In this document: piece after piece, positions 33,102 to 42,317 of the stretch
Numbering within the stretch: position 1 is the first letter of the stretch
Layout: each line of letters opens with the position of its first letter
Assembly: GCA_949296575.1 (NCBI GenBank)
Contig: CASFPE010000027.1
Span: 1-64,000 of the forward strand
Source: an uncultured Bacteroides sp.
GTDB lineage: Bacteria > Bacteroidota > Bacteroidia > Bacteroidales > Bacteroidaceae
Reading direction: 5' to 3'
Length of the DNA: 64,000 nucleotides
Position numbers and translations under genes: made by a program
The notes under the pieces: generated by a model
Databases searched by the model: none
What the model saw: only the letters and a program-made list of their open reading frames with translations
Told to the model about the DNA's origin: nothing

Positions 33102-34871
33102 TTATTTATATATCGCTGCACGGAACTCCACGCAGTTGCGATAAGGTTTAAAATCATATTCTATCTTGGCCCGTTCGCGCAAGGCAACATCTTCAGCCGC
33201 CTTGGCGATATGCCCCAATGCATCCGCATCTTCTCCCAAACGAGCCGAGACCATGGCTCTCACATACTCGCATTGGGGAGAGTTTGAGCGAACCGATTCC
33301 ATGATGGCAGCGGCTTCTTCGTTCTTGTTCACGCTCAATGCCATGATTGCACTGTTGACATCCTTGAACGGAGCCAGCAATTCGTAAGCCTCGTCCAACT
33401 GGCGCATCTGCGCTTTCACCAGTCCCAGATTGTAACGTGCCTCAGGGTCTTCCACATTCATTTCCAAAAGTTCCACCGCCTTCTCGTATTCATTGCGGTA
33501 CACATAAAGGGTCGCTCTCGTCTTCAAGGTTTCTTTGCTATATCCTTCCACGCTCTCGAACACTTCCCTTGCTTCTTCCTTTTTCCCCTCGCGCAGCAAC
33601 AGCACGGCCAAATTGTTGGCCGCCACATGCGATTGCGGGAAATAATGAAGAATGGTGCGGTAAACCTCCATCTTCTCGGCATCGGTCTCTTTCAAAGTGG
33701 AAACCCGCAGCAATTCATCTTCACTGAAAGCATCCGGACGCTTGCCATACATGTCCAACAATTCTTCATCGGTCGTGAAACTTCTTATCTGGTAGGAATA
33801 AACATATTCCACGTTACGGTCTTTCTGCAAATAATTGTCCCGGATTCTTCCCCAACACCCCAAGCGGCGGATGTAATATTCCTGCACATCATCGTTACGG
33901 TCGGCATATTTCTCCAGAATCCGCGCCACAGCTGTCGTGTCGGCATCGCCTGCCGCACGCATCGCCTCCAATACAGGAAGCCATCCTTCCGGGCGGGAAG
34001 TCACCGAAAAGAGCTTCTGCACAGATGCAGGGATGTCAAGTTTGTCTATCAACCATTTCATGGCTGAATTGGCACGATTGCGCGCCAAAGGCGTATTGAT
34101 GCGCAACGACCCATCGGCAGATGCCACACCGGTAATCTTCACGTATTCAAGCGAAGCCAATGAATCCGACAATACCGGCTCCAATTTGGCCAACATCGAA
34201 TCCAATTCCGCCGCATTATTCCCCAACTCCGGACGGATGTCATACCGATTGATGATGAACTGCAAACGTGCCACCCCCTTGCCGCTTCGGATTTTCGGCT
34301 TTATCTCAAACACAGGTTCTATCCAATCCACCTTCCAATCGTCCATGTCGATAAGCGACACCGGATTGTTCAGCCCAGCAAGGTGAAGCGTATCAATGCC
34401 GCTGCATACCCCGCAGCCATCGGTAGAAACATGCGCCATCACCTCACCGGCCTCTACGCCTTCCGGCAACTGAATGGTCTGATGATAAGGAATCGTGCAA
34501 GCTTTCCGGTTGTCCACCTCTTTCGCCTTTCCGGCCAACGGGTCTTCTTCTCCTTCAAGCACAGCAGCACGCTCTGCTTTCTTCACGAATACAGGCGCGT
34601 CAAGCACCACCTCCTCATACTTCCTCACCAAGCTGTCGCCACTATAAAGCACCGGAGAAATATAGAGCCGGGAACGTTTGGAGAAATACCGGGCCGGGAC
34701 ATTGAACGTGACATCCAAGTCTGCCTCCCGTGCCGAATCGAGCGTAAGCATCTGCACACCCGGCTCCACGCTTATATGCTTTCCTCCGCGATGCGTGGCA
34801 CATCCGCCCAAAACCATTGCGCCTGTTGCCAACAAGGCAAAAGGAACTGTCGTATTCTTACTGAATTTCAT
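33102..34871 (-). CDS. OmpA/DUF3868-like fimbrial operon lipoprotein with TPR region
   Basis: A 589-residue lipoprotein (VLGGC, Cys24). The first part, with YFSKRSRLYISPVL and LPEGVEAGEVMAHVS, resembles DUF3868; the middle (about 220-330) has an OmpA-like peptidoglycan-binding pattern (IRPELGNNAAELDSMLAKL, ITGVASADGSLRIN, LARNRANSAMKWL); the last third is helical with tetratricopeptide-like repeats (LFLL-free ARYNLGLVKAQMRQLDEAYE). Such proteins accompany DUF3575 and Mfa-type genes in Bacteroidales and may tether the assembly platform to the wall. Confidence 0.8.
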   Translation of the reverse strand: MKFSKNTTVPFALLATGAMVLGGCATHRGGKHISVEPGVQMLTLDSAREADLDVTFNVPARYFSKRSRLYISPVLYSGDSLVRKYEEVVLDAPVFVKKAERAAVLEGEEDPLAGKAKEVDNRKACTIPYHQTIQLPEGVEAGEVMAHVSTDGCGVCSGIDTLHLAGLNNPVSLIDMDDWKVDWIEPVFEIKPKIRSGKGVARLQFIINRYDIRPELGNNAAELDSMLAKLEPVLSDSLASLEYVKITGVASADGSLRINTPLARNRANSAMKWLIDKLDIPASVQKLFSVTSRPEGWLPVLEAMRAAGDADTTAVARILEKYADRNDDVQEYYIRRLGCWGRIRDNYLQKDRNVEYVYSYQIRSFTTDEELLDMYGKRPDAFSEDELLRVSTLKETDAEKMEVYRTILHYFPQSHVAANNLAVLLLREGKKEEAREVFESVEGYSKETLKTRATLYVYRNEYEKAVELLEMNVEDPEARYNLGLVKAQMRQLDEAYELLAPFKDVNSAIMALSVNKNEEAAAIMESVRSNSPQCEYVRAMVSARLGEDADALGHIAKAAEDVALRERAKIEYDFKPYRNCVEFRAAIYK

Positions 34872-34883
34872 AAGCCATCCAAG

Positions 34884-35435
34884 TTAAAACATGTAAATAA
34901 CAGAGAGTGCGGCTTTCGTCGGCCCCAAATAATCTTTATGGCGCGCCTCCACGCATTTCTTGCACGGCACGCGCGGACTTTCATCATACCACAAACGGGC
35001 ATAGCCCAATCCCAAAGCCAATTCAAGGTTCCAGTGCGGAGACAATATCCAGTTGTAACCATACGTCAGGCCGCCTCCCGCAAGATAACCGTCATAACGC
35101 TTCTCATTGAAGCCTCCAAAATATTGTGCGCCATGCAGGTGCAAACCCAAGAAATGCCCTTCAAACTTCTCGCAAAACCAATAACGCAATTCCGGCTGCG
35201 CCAACCAAAACCGCATTTTCTTATCATCTTTGAATGTCCAAGGATTGTAAGCAGCCATTGCCTCCAAGGTGACTTTCCGCCCAAGCGCAAGCTCCACTGC
35301 TGCATTAGGAGTTGTTGTAAGCCAATAAAGGGCATTCGTTTTCACTGCTACTATTTGGGATTTTGCTTTCATGCAAGGAAAAAGCACAACAAAAAGAGCA
35401 ACAAGGCAACCGATTTTACAGCTTAACGTATTCAT
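34884..35435 (-). CDS. DUF3575 outer-membrane protein
   Basis: A 183-residue protein, first gene of the fimbrial operon. A signal peptide to about residue 26 (FPCMKAKSQ) is followed by beta-barrel strands with conserved VKTNALYWLTTTPNAAVEL, EGHFLGLHLHGAQYF and GGGLTYGYNWILSPHWNLEL, ending IYMF. This is the DUF3575 pattern seen at the head of many Bacteroidales fimbrial loci. Role by context: outer-membrane component of fimbria assembly. Twelve bases separate it from the next gene. Confidence 0.85.
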   Translation of the reverse strand: MNTLSCKIGCLVALFVVLFPCMKAKSQIVAVKTNALYWLTTTPNAAVELALGRKVTLEAMAAYNPWTFKDDKKMRFWLAQPELRYWFCEKFEGHFLGLHLHGAQYFGGFNEKRYDGYLAGGGLTYGYNWILSPHWNLELALGLGYARLWYDESPRVPCKKCVEARHKDYLGPTKAALSVIYMF

Positions 35436-35461
35436 TAAAAAACCATTTCTGTTTGCGGCTG

Positions 35462-35469
35462 CAAAAGTA
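35462..35469 (-). promoter_or_regulatory. -7 box for the fimbrial operon
   Basis: Minus-strand TACTTTTG, 26 bases before the DUF3575 ATG at 35435. A good -33 box was not seen, which would fit a promoter needing an activator such as the adjacent AraC protein. Confidence 0.6.
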
Positions 35470-35570
35470 CAGTTAATGGAATGGGCAGAGGTTACGAAAA
35501 AGAGGCAAAAAGTTACGATTTCATGTCAAAAAGCAGAGTTCTCCGCCTACACCTTATTTAATATAAGGCT

Positions 35571-36422
35571 TCAGAAAGACTCCAACCGCAATTCGGTCGG
35601 AGTTTTCCCGAATTGGCGTTTGCAGAAATTAGAGAAATATTGCAGCGAAGAGAACCCGTAATCTTCTGAAATTTCATTAATCGTCTTCAACGATGTTTTA
35701 AGGTCACGGATAACCAGTTCGCACTTTCTGTCAAGCAGCCATTCATTCACCGGCTTCTTGAATTCATGTTTGAATTTTCGTTGAAAAGTTGAGACAGTCA
35801 TATTGGCAAGCGAAGCAAATTGCCTGATATCGACAAACTCCCTGTAATGTTCCAATACAAACTTACGGAAGTCTGCGTCGATGCCCAAAATCGGAGAAAA
35901 CATTCTTGCCAAATCCTCTTTCGAATAGTAAGCGCGCAACAAAAGAAAAAGCTCCTGCAACTTCAACTGATGGAAATGGGCACACAGAATGCCGTCGTCC
36001 ATGCAATCGCCCAACAGGCACAGGAAATCGTGCAAACGGTCGCAAATGTGCAAAGGAACAATGGGTTCCTCTTTCACGTCGCCATCCATCATTGCAGCCA
36101 GATTCTCCAACGTATAAATATTGCAAAATTTCGGGGCATCCGAAAATGAGCAGCACATGACCTCAGTTTCGCGCAACTGCTTGCCATAAAAATTCATTCC
36201 CGAAGGAACCAAAAAGAAACTGCGCCCGCCTACAACTTCCACAGGCTGGCGGCCCAACTTTACTTCAATCTCTCCGTCCGCCACGAAACACAACATCGAA
36301 CGACCCATCTCCAAGAAAATAGGGGGCGAATCGTCCTTCAACTTAAAATACTTGAATACAGTTTGTTGAGGCACATTATAATTGTAACATGTCTTATGTT
36401 CCTCCTCGTAAAATATAGACAT
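35571..36422 (-). CDS. AraC family transcriptional regulator
   Basis: A 283-residue regulator with an N-terminal cupin-like sensor half (LCFVADGEIEVKLGRQPVEV) and a C-terminal double helix-turn-helix (about 180-283: IRQFASLANMTVSTFQRKFK, then TINEISEDYGFSSLQYFSNF). ATG 36422 is chosen over 36485 because a -7 box TACATTTG at 36448-36455 lies between them. It reads toward the fimbrial operon from just upstream and is the obvious candidate to control it; the inducer is unknown. Confidence 0.88.
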   Translation of the reverse strand: MSIFYEEEHKTCYNYNVPQQTVFKYFKLKDDSPPIFLEMGRSMLCFVADGEIEVKLGRQPVEVVGGRSFFLVPSGMNFYGKQLRETEVMCCSFSDAPKFCNIYTLENLAAMMDGDVKEEPIVPLHICDRLHDFLCLLGDCMDDGILCAHFHQLKLQELFLLLRAYYSKEDLARMFSPILGIDADFRKFVLEHYREFVDIRQFASLANMTVSTFQRKFKHEFKKPVNEWLLDRKCELVIRDLKTSLKTINEISEDYGFSSLQYFSNFCKRQFGKTPTELRLESF

Positions 36423-36447
36423 ATTCCCAATATTTATCCTATTTGTA

Positions 36448-36455
36448 CAAATGTA
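36448..36455 (-). promoter_or_regulatory. -7 box for the araC-type gene
   Basis: Minus-strand TACATTTG, 25 bases upstream of ATG 36422. It decides the start codon choice. Confidence 0.6.
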
Positions 36456-36643
36456 CGGCACAAAAACTGGATAAAATATTATCAAATATAATAATTTTCT
36501 AATTCAACTTAACAATGCGCACAAAAGGAACACCCAAAAAACAAGTCGGCCCATGCAAACCCGCCCCTCCATGAAAAACATCCATAGCCGGAAACCCCGC
36601 CACCTTTCTTTGCGCACACTGGGAGAATCTCACGATTTTTCCC

Positions 36644-36651
36644 TAAATTTG
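36644..36651 (+). promoter_or_regulatory. -7 box for the GNAT-ibrA-ibrB operon
   Basis: TAAATTTG, 22 bases before the ATG at 36674. No well-spaced -33 element. Confidence 0.55.
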
Positions 36652-36673
36652 CGCCCAATATATCAATATAAGA

Positions 36674-37066
36674 ATGAACATCCAGCAATTAAACGGCACC
36701 GACCCGCAACTTTTCCAACTGGTCGCACCTTTGGTGATGAATCCCAAAGTGCTGAAACAAAACCTGAACTACCCGTTCCGCACATCAGAATCATTCCAAT
36801 GGTTCATTGCCACCGACCACCAGGAAGTCGTCGGCTTCCTCCCGGTCGAGACAAAAGGCCCGCAGGCCAAAATCAACAACTATTACATAAAAGAGAACGA
36901 TGCCGCCATTTTGGACAGCCTGCTGAAACAGGCCATCCAGGCAATGTCTGCCGACTACCTGCTCATCTCCATCACGCAGGCAAAAGACATCGACACATTC
37001 AAGGCCAACCAATTCAACATTGCCCATGAATGGAAGAAGTTCGTAAAAATGATTTGGGAAGGATGA
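36674..37066 (+). CDS. small GNAT-like protein upstream of ibrAB
   Basis: A 130-residue protein with an alpha/beta arrangement recalling GNAT acetyltransferases (WFIATDHQEVVGFLPVE, then AKINNYYI and the helix LLKQAIQAM), but without a clear acetyl-CoA P-loop (Q/R-x-x-G-x-G/A). It could be a degenerate or substrate-recognition homologue. Its stop overlaps the start of the next gene as ATGA, so all three genes of the operon are coupled and likely act together. Confidence 0.65.
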   Translation: MNIQQLNGTDPQLFQLVAPLVMNPKVLKQNLNYPFRTSESFQWFIATDHQEVVGFLPVETKGPQAKINNYYIKENDAAILDSLLKQAIQAMSADYLLISITQAKDIDTFKANQFNIAHEWKKFVKMIWEG

Positions 37067-38361
37067 AAAAGACGGCAACCAACAAAAACGTGTACGAACT
37101 GGCGCAAGAAAGGCTGGCGTTCATCTTCAAAGAGTTCGACAACATCTATGTTTCTTTCTCCGGCGGGAAAGACAGCGGGGTGCTGCTCAACCTGTGCCTC
37201 GACTTCATGCGAAAGAACAACATCACGCGGAAACTCGGCGTGTACCACATGGACTACGAGGCCCAGTACCAAATGACGACGGAATATGTGGACCGCACTT
37301 TTGAAAAGAACAAAGACCTGATTGAAGTGTACCGCGTATGCGTCCCCTTCCGCGTGCCTACCTGCGCCTCCATGTACCAGGAATATTGGCGGCCATGGGA
37401 CGAAGCATCGCGCAACATCTGGGTGCGCGAACGCCCGTTGGACTGCTGGGTAAAAGAAGATTTCAGCTTTTACAATGAACAAATGTGGGATTATGAATTC
37501 CAAGTGGAGTTCGCGCAATGGCTGCACAAGAAGAAAGACGCCACGCGCACTTGCTGCCTTGTCGGCATACGCACGCAAGAAAGCTTCAACCGCTGGCGCA
37601 CCATTTACAGCCCGAACCGCTACAACACCTACCACCGCCTGACGTGGACCCACCACATATGGCCGGACGTTTACAATGCATATCCCATCTATGACTGGAA
37701 GACCACCGACATTTGGGTGGCCAACGGGAAGTTCAAATGGGATTACAACAAGCTCTACGACTTGTATTACCTGGCAGGAGTCCCCATTGAGAAACAACGC
37801 GTGGCCAGCCCGTTCATCTCTGCTGCCCAAGAAACGCTGAAACTGTACAAAGCCATCGACCCCCAGACATGGGCAAAGATGGTGGGACGCGTCAATGGCG
37901 TCAACTTCGCAGGCATTTATGGAGGCACCAAAGCCATGGGATGGCAAAGCATCAAATTGCCTCCCGGATACACTTGGAAGAAATACATGTATTTCCTTTT
38001 AGACACGCTGCCCGAAGAAACCCGGAAAAGATATCTGGAAAAACTGGCTGTAAGCATCGACTTCTGGAAGACAAAAGGCGGGTGCCTTTCAAAAGAAACC
38101 ATCGAAAAGCTGCGCGAGGCCGGAGTGGATTTCCACGTTGAACACACCACCAATTACAAGACGGACAAAAAGCCGGTCAAGATGGATTACCTGGACGACA
38201 TCAACATTCCGGAATTCCGGGAGATACCGACCTACAAAAGAATGTGCATCTGCATCATGAAGAACGACCATGCATGCAAGTACATGGGCTTTGCATTGAC
38301 CAAGTCCGAGAGAGAGAGAAGGAAACGAATCATTGAAAAATACAAGCATATATTCACATGA
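37063..38361 (+). CDS. IbrA-like PAPS-reductase-family protein (DUF3440)
   Basis: A 432-residue PP-loop ATPase of the phosphoadenosine phosphosulfate reductase superfamily. The P-loop SGGKDSG lies near residues 33-39, followed by YHMDYEAQYQ. A C-terminal DUF3440-type region includes KMDYLDDINIPEFREIPTY. It has several cysteines (CASMYQ, RTCCLVGIRTQ, KRMCICIM). PP-loop enzymes adenylate a substrate or move sulfur onto nucleobases or DNA. Partner IbrB follows with an ATGA overlap. The actual substrate is unknown; the E. coli IbrA/IbrB pair was described as regulators of immunoglobulin-binding genes. Confidence 0.85.
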   Translation: MKKTATNKNVYELAQERLAFIFKEFDNIYVSFSGGKDSGVLLNLCLDFMRKNNITRKLGVYHMDYEAQYQMTTEYVDRTFEKNKDLIEVYRVCVPFRVPTCASMYQEYWRPWDEASRNIWVRERPLDCWVKEDFSFYNEQMWDYEFQVEFAQWLHKKKDATRTCCLVGIRTQESFNRWRTIYSPNRYNTYHRLTWTHHIWPDVYNAYPIYDWKTTDIWVANGKFKWDYNKLYDLYYLAGVPIEKQRVASPFISAAQETLKLYKAIDPQTWAKMVGRVNGVNFAGIYGGTKAMGWQSIKLPPGYTWKKYMYFLLDTLPEETRKRYLEKLAVSIDFWKTKGGCLSKETIEKLREAGVDFHVEHTTNYKTDKKPVKMDYLDDINIPEFREIPTYKRMCICIMKNDHACKYMGFALTKSERERRKRIIEKYKHIFT

Positions 38362-38888
38362 GGGAAATAAAAGAATTCAAAAGCCCTGTGTACGACGTCA
38401 TCGCAGTGCCTGTGGAGAAAGTAAGAGCCAACAGCTATAACCCCAACCATGTGGCGCCGCCGGAAATGAAACTGCTGGAACTTTCCATTTGGGAGGACGG
38501 CTACACCATGCCTTGCGTGTGCTATTACATCAAGGATGAAGACGTGTATGAAATCGTGGACGGGTTCCACAGGTTCTTGGTTTTAAAAAATTCAAAAAGG
38601 ATTTACGACCGCGAGAAAGGGCTCCTGCCCGTTGTTGTCATCAACAAAGACATCTCCAACCGCATGGCTTCCACCATCCGCCACAACCGCGCAAGAGGCG
38701 TACACAGCATTGACCTGATGTGCGACATCGTGGCTGAACTGACCAAATCCGGCATGTCGGACGCATGGATCATGAAAAACATCGGGATGGACCGCGACGA
38801 GCTGCTGCGCTTGAAGCAAATATCCGGGCTTGCCGAACTTTTCGCCGACAAGGACTTCAGCATCCCTGAAGCGAATTTGTTCAAATAA
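38358..38888 (+). CDS. IbrB-like ParB-domain protein
   Basis: A 176-residue protein with a ParB/sulfiredoxin-type N-terminal domain: VPVEKVRANSYNPN, PEMKLLELSIWEDGYT, IVDGFHRFLVL, and the ParB-box-like TIRHNRARG, then an HTH-like segment (GMSDAWIMKNIGMDRDELL). This fold binds nucleotides and in related proteins hydrolyses CTP or acts on DNA. It is invariably paired with IbrA here by an ATGA overlap, suggesting a complex. Not a chromosome partition ParB: too short, no ParA partner, no parS seen nearby. Confidence 0.85.
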   Translation: MREIKEFKSPVYDVIAVPVEKVRANSYNPNHVAPPEMKLLELSIWEDGYTMPCVCYYIKDEDVYEIVDGFHRFLVLKNSKRIYDREKGLLPVVVINKDISNRMASTIRHNRARGVHSIDLMCDIVAELTKSGMSDAWIMKNIGMDRDELLRLKQISGLAELFADKDFSIPEANLFK

Positions 38889-38910
38889 AACCGCCGCACG
38901 CCGCATTTTA

Positions 38911-38942
38911 TTTGCGTATCCTTTCCAAATAAACTATTTTTG
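38911..38942 (+). promoter_or_regulatory. promoter for the coiled-coil protein / yicC / gmk / nadD group
   Basis: -33 TTTG at 38911-38914 and -7 TATTTTTG at 38935-38942, with 20 bases between them. It lies 14 bases before the ATG at 38957. Confidence 0.75.
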
Positions 38943-38956
38943 CCGCCATTAAACAG

Positions 38957-39838
38957 ATGAGCATGGAAAAGAAAAAAAACTTCATCACCGCCTCTATCGC
39001 CATACTGGCCATCGCGGTGGTTGCCATCACCTTCCTGCTGGTGCGCGAGCGGCAAGCGAAAAACGACATGGCCCTGCTGTTCGAATTGGAGAAAGAAGAA
39101 ATGGAAAACGAATACACGCGTTTTGCCAACCAATACGACGAACTGCAATACCAAATATCCAACGACTCCCTCATCAAGGTGCTGGAAAACGAGAAACTCA
39201 AGACACAACGCCTGCTGGAAGAACTGCGCTCCGTGAAAACAACCAACGCGCGCGAAATCATGAGGCTGAAAAAGGAACTGGCCACCGTGCGTTCCGTACT
39301 GCGCACTTACGTCGTGCAAATCGATTCGCTCAACCGCCTCAACCAGGAACTGGCCGAGGAGAACAAGGCCGTCAAACGGAAATACAACGAAGCGACGCGG
39401 CAAATCAGCAGCCTTTCGGAAGAAACCAAGATGCTGAACGAGAAAGTGGAACTGGCTTCGCAATTAGACGCCACCCACATACAGACGCTGCCCATGAACA
39501 AAAGGGGAAAGAAAGCGCGGAGAGTGAAAGACGTGGTGAAATTCGCCATCAGCTTCACCATCAGCAAGAATATCAGCGCCGAAACCGGGGAGAAAGACAT
39601 CTACCTGCGGATTACCAAACCCGACAACAGCGTGCTGGCCAAAAGCAACGCCCACACATTCCCCTACGAGAACAAAGAACTGGCCTACTCCATCAAAAAG
39701 AACATTGAATACACCGGCGAAGAACAGGAGGTCACCGCATACTGGGATGTGGAAGAATACCTGTATGCCGGCGAATACCGGGTGGACATATTCGCCGACG
39801 GCATCCTCATCGGCACCAGCCATTTCACGTTGAATTAA
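38957..39838 (+). CDS. membrane-anchored coiled-coil protein, unknown
   Basis: A 293-residue protein with one N-terminal membrane segment (about residues 9-29), a long heptad-rich coiled coil (about 35-175: EKEEMENEYTRFANQYDEL, NRLNQELAEENKAV), and a C-terminal beta domain (about 195-293) ending with a Bacteroidales-typical YAGEYRVDIFADG motif. Likely periplasm-facing. Proteins of this form precede yicC in other Bacteroidales as I recall, so linkage may be functional, but no role is known to me. Confidence 0.75.
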   Translation: MSMEKKKNFITASIAILAIAVVAITFLLVRERQAKNDMALLFELEKEEMENEYTRFANQYDELQYQISNDSLIKVLENEKLKTQRLLEELRSVKTTNAREIMRLKKELATVRSVLRTYVVQIDSLNRLNQELAEENKAVKRKYNEATRQISSLSEETKMLNEKVELASQLDATHIQTLPMNKRGKKARRVKDVVKFAISFTISKNISAETGEKDIYLRITKPDNSVLAKSNAHTFPYENKELAYSIKKNIEYTGEEQEVTAYWDVEEYLYAGEYRVDIFADGILIGTSHFTLN

Positions 39839-39863
39839 CCCGAACATCAAAAAAAGCTCCATT

Positions 39864-40739
39864 ATGATACAGTCCATGACAGGATACGGCAAGGCCACCG
39901 CCACATTTGCCGGCAAAAAAATAACCATCGAGATAAAGTCGCTCAACAGCAAGGCTATGGACCTTTCCACCCGCATCGCCCCTGCATACCGGGAAAAGGA
40001 AATAGAAATCAGGAACATCATCGCCAAGGCCCTGGAGCGCGGAAAGGTGGATTGCAGCGTCTATGTGGAAAAAGACGCGGACGAGGCCGCAACCCCCATC
40101 AACGCCGCTCTGGTGGAAAACTACTACAACCAAATAAAAACCATCGCAGAGACTTGCCACATCCCCCTGCCCGAAGACTGGTTTGCCACCCTGCTCCGCA
40201 TGCCCGACGTGCTGACGAAGAATGAAACGCAGGAACTGGACGAGGAAGAATGGGCCGTAGTAAAGGAAACGCTCGAAGAAGCCTTGGAGCAACTGGCCGC
40301 TTTCCGCAGGCAAGAAGGGGAAGCGCTGGAGCGGAAATTCAACGAAAAGATAGGCAACATCGAACGCCTCTTGAAAAGCATCGAGCCTTATGAGCAGGAA
40401 CGGGTGGGCAAAATCAGGGAACGCATCGTGGAATCGCTGAAGAAAATACCGGAAGCCGAATACGACAAGAACCGCCTGGAACAGGAACTGATTTACTACA
40501 TCGAGAAGCTGGACATCAACGAAGAAAAGCAACGCCTGGCCAACCACCTGAAATATTTCCGCGAAACCATGGCGCAAGGCAGCGGGCAGGGAAAGAAATT
40601 GGGGTTCATCGCGCAGGAAATGGGCCGCGAAATCAACACCACCGGGAGCAAATCCAACCACGCAGAGATGCAAAACATCGTGGTGCAAATGAAAGACGAA
40701 CTGGAGCAAATCAAGGAACAAGTGTTGAACGTAATGTAA
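39864..40739 (+). CDS. yicC: YicC family RNase/adaptor protein
   Basis: A 291-residue protein with the diagnostic N-terminus IQSMTGYGKA and a C-terminal DUF1732 region including ILTGSKSN-like GSKSNHAEMQNIVVQMKDEL. YicC proteins are endoribonucleases or adaptors acting in RNA decay in bacteria. Full family length. It is 12 bases ahead of guanylate kinase, and the yicC-gmk linkage is common. Active-site residues cannot be checked beyond the conserved C-terminal acidic helix. Confidence 0.92.
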   Translation: MIQSMTGYGKATATFAGKKITIEIKSLNSKAMDLSTRIAPAYREKEIEIRNIIAKALERGKVDCSVYVEKDADEAATPINAALVENYYNQIKTIAETCHIPLPEDWFATLLRMPDVLTKNETQELDEEEWAVVKETLEEALEQLAAFRRQEGEALERKFNEKIGNIERLLKSIEPYEQERVGKIRERIVESLKKIPEAEYDKNRLEQELIYYIEKLDINEEKQRLANHLKYFRETMAQGSGQGKKLGFIAQEMGREINTTGSKSNHAEMQNIVVQMKDELEQIKEQVLNVM

Positions 40740-40751
40740 CAAAGAAACCGC

Positions 40752-41324
40752 ATGGCAGGCAAACTCATCATCTTCTCCGCGCCGTCAGGCTCCGGCAAGT
40801 CCACCATCATCCACTACCTGTTGGAGCAAAACCTCCGCCTGGCGTTCTCCATTTCCGCCACCAGCCGCCCGCCGCGAGGCAATGAACGGGACGGGGTGGA
40901 CTATTATTTCCTCACGCCGGAAGCGTTCCGCGCACACATCGCCGCCAACGATTTCCTGGAATACGAGGAGGTTTACGAGGACCGTTTCTATGGAACGCTG
41001 AAAGCCCCCGTTGAACGCCAGCTGCAGGAAGGGACGAATGTGGTGTTCGACGTGGATGTAGTGGGCGGGTGCAACATAAAGAAATACTACGGCGACCGCG
41101 CCCTTTCCATCTTCATACAGCCACCCGGCATCGAAGAATTGCGGAAACGACTCGTGGGGCGCGGCACGGATTCGCCCGAAACCATCGAGAAACGGCTCGA
41201 AAAAGCCCGTTTTGAGTTAGGGTTCGCCGGGAAGTTCGACCGCATCATCATCAACGACGACCTGGAAAAAGCCCAAGCCGAAGCCTTAAGCATCGTGCGC
41301 AACTTCATCCGCGATGGGAAGTAA
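40752..41324 (+). CDS. gmk: guanylate kinase
   Basis: A 190-residue enzyme phosphorylating GMP to GDP with ATP, in the cytoplasm. Walker [11 protein letters not shown] at residues about 9-18, the GMP-binding [20 protein letters not shown] block, and the lid arginines in [13 protein letters not shown]. Length matches bacterial Gmk (about 190-205). It overlaps nadD by 11 bases, so the two are translationally coupled. Confidence 0.96.
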   Translation: MAGKLIIFSAPSGSGKSTIIHYLLEQNLRLAFSISATSRPPRGNERDGVDYYFLTPEAFRAHIAANDFLEYEEVYEDRFYGTLKAPVERQLQEGTNVVFDVDVVGGCNIKKYYGDRALSIFIQPPGIEELRKRLVGRGTDSPETIEKRLEKARFELGFAGKFDRIIINDDLEKAQAEALSIVRNFIRDGK

Positions 41325-41895
41325 GACCGGCATATTCGGCGGCTCGTTCAACCCCGTCCACATCGGCCACCTGGCTTTGGCCAATTACCTGTGCGAATAC
41401 GAGGGAATAGACGAACTGTGGTTCATGGTCAGCCCCCAGAATCCATTCAAGAAAGACAGCCGCCTGCTGGACGACCACGCCCGCCTCGCCCTCGTGCGCG
41501 CCGCCATCCAAGGCTACCCCCGCTTCAAAGCCTCCGACTTCGAGTTCCGCCTCCCCCGTCCTTCCTACACCGTCCACACGTTGCAAGCCCTGCACGAAGC
41601 CTTCCCGCAACGCAGCTTCTGCCTCATCATGGGCACCGACAACTGGCTCCGTTTCCCCGAATGGAAAAGCCCGGAGCGCATCCTCGCCCTTTGCAGCATC
41701 CTTATCTACCCGCGCAAAGGCTTCCCCGTAAACGAAGCGGCACTGCCCGCCAACGTGAGAATGAGCCATGCCGCCCCCCAGATGGAAATCAGTTCCACCT
41801 TCATCCGCGAAGCCATCCGCGAAGGAAAAGACGTCCGTTTCTTCCTGCCCGAAGCCATCCGCCACGAAGCCGTCCGCCTCTACGGAAAAGGATGA
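41314..41895 (+). CDS. nadD: nicotinate-nucleotide adenylyltransferase
   Basis: A 193-residue nucleotidyltransferase converting nicotinate mononucleotide and ATP to deamido-NAD in NAD synthesis. The signature [11 protein letters not shown] (residues about 9-19) and the C-terminal [13 protein letters not shown] block are intact. It begins inside the 3' end of gmk. Its product pathway supplies the NAD pools used by the dehydrogenases and the bifurcating hydrogenase elsewhere in the window. Confidence 0.95.
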   Translation: MGSKTGIFGGSFNPVHIGHLALANYLCEYEGIDELWFMVSPQNPFKKDSRLLDDHARLALVRAAIQGYPRFKASDFEFRLPRPSYTVHTLQALHEAFPQRSFCLIMGTDNWLRFPEWKSPERILALCSILIYPRKGFPVNEAALPANVRMSHAAPQMEISSTFIREAIREGKDVRFFLPEAIRHEAVRLYGKG

Positions 41896-41927
41896 AGCAC
41901 CAAATCCTCCCAAGGATTTTGCAAAAA

Positions 41928-42075
41928 CATTGAAACATTTGAGGCAAAGCATAGAAACATTTTCCAGAAAATTCAAAAAGATTGCCGGACTTCATCATGA
42001 ACCTTTCCATGCACGATTAATAATCGTACACGTGTACGATTATTAATCGTCACGGCGGAAGATTATTAATCGTGC
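41928..42075. repeat. palindromic two-state repeat element, inverted copy
   Basis: Carries the same perfect 38-base palindrome as 15944-15981, here at 42013-42050, plus a third arm: 42011-42025 is complementary to 42061-42075. Arm cores begin at 42015, 42038 and 42061, exactly 23 bases apart. To the left are four 22-base degenerate units starting at 41928, 41950, 41972 and 41994, the first two sharing CAtnGAAACATTT. The orientation is opposite to the copy at 15916. The gap 41896-42317 has no other gene, only this element and the transketolase promoter. Confidence 0.75.
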
Positions 42076-42283
42076 CGGAATCACATGCAGAAAGATTCAG
42101 GAACCGGCCAATGAAATATCACGATTTTTCATTGCAAATCCACAACTTCATTCAAACGAAAACCGCCTGCCTGCGGCATCCGCCTGTTCCAAATACCGCT
42201 TGCGGAGCAATGCAAACATCAGTATTTGCAGATGTGAGAACTAAAAAAATGCCACCATGCACAGGATATTCATACAATTCCAT

Positions 42284-42291
42284 TATCTTTG
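42284..42291 (+). promoter_or_regulatory. -7 box for the transketolase-rpiB operon
   Basis: TATCTTTG, 26 bases before the ATG at 42318. No clear -33 box. Confidence 0.55.
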
Positions 42292-42317
42292 CACGAAACC
42301 ATAAATCTTTTTCAAAC

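Noticed and set aside
38358-38888. Chromosome or plasmid partition ParB
   Set aside because: Too short, coupled to an IbrA-like gene, no ParA neighbour and no parS sites seen.
42072-42317. Upstream extension of transketolase
   Set aside because: The added residues run through the repeat element and over the promoter; ATG 42318 gives the normal N-terminus.
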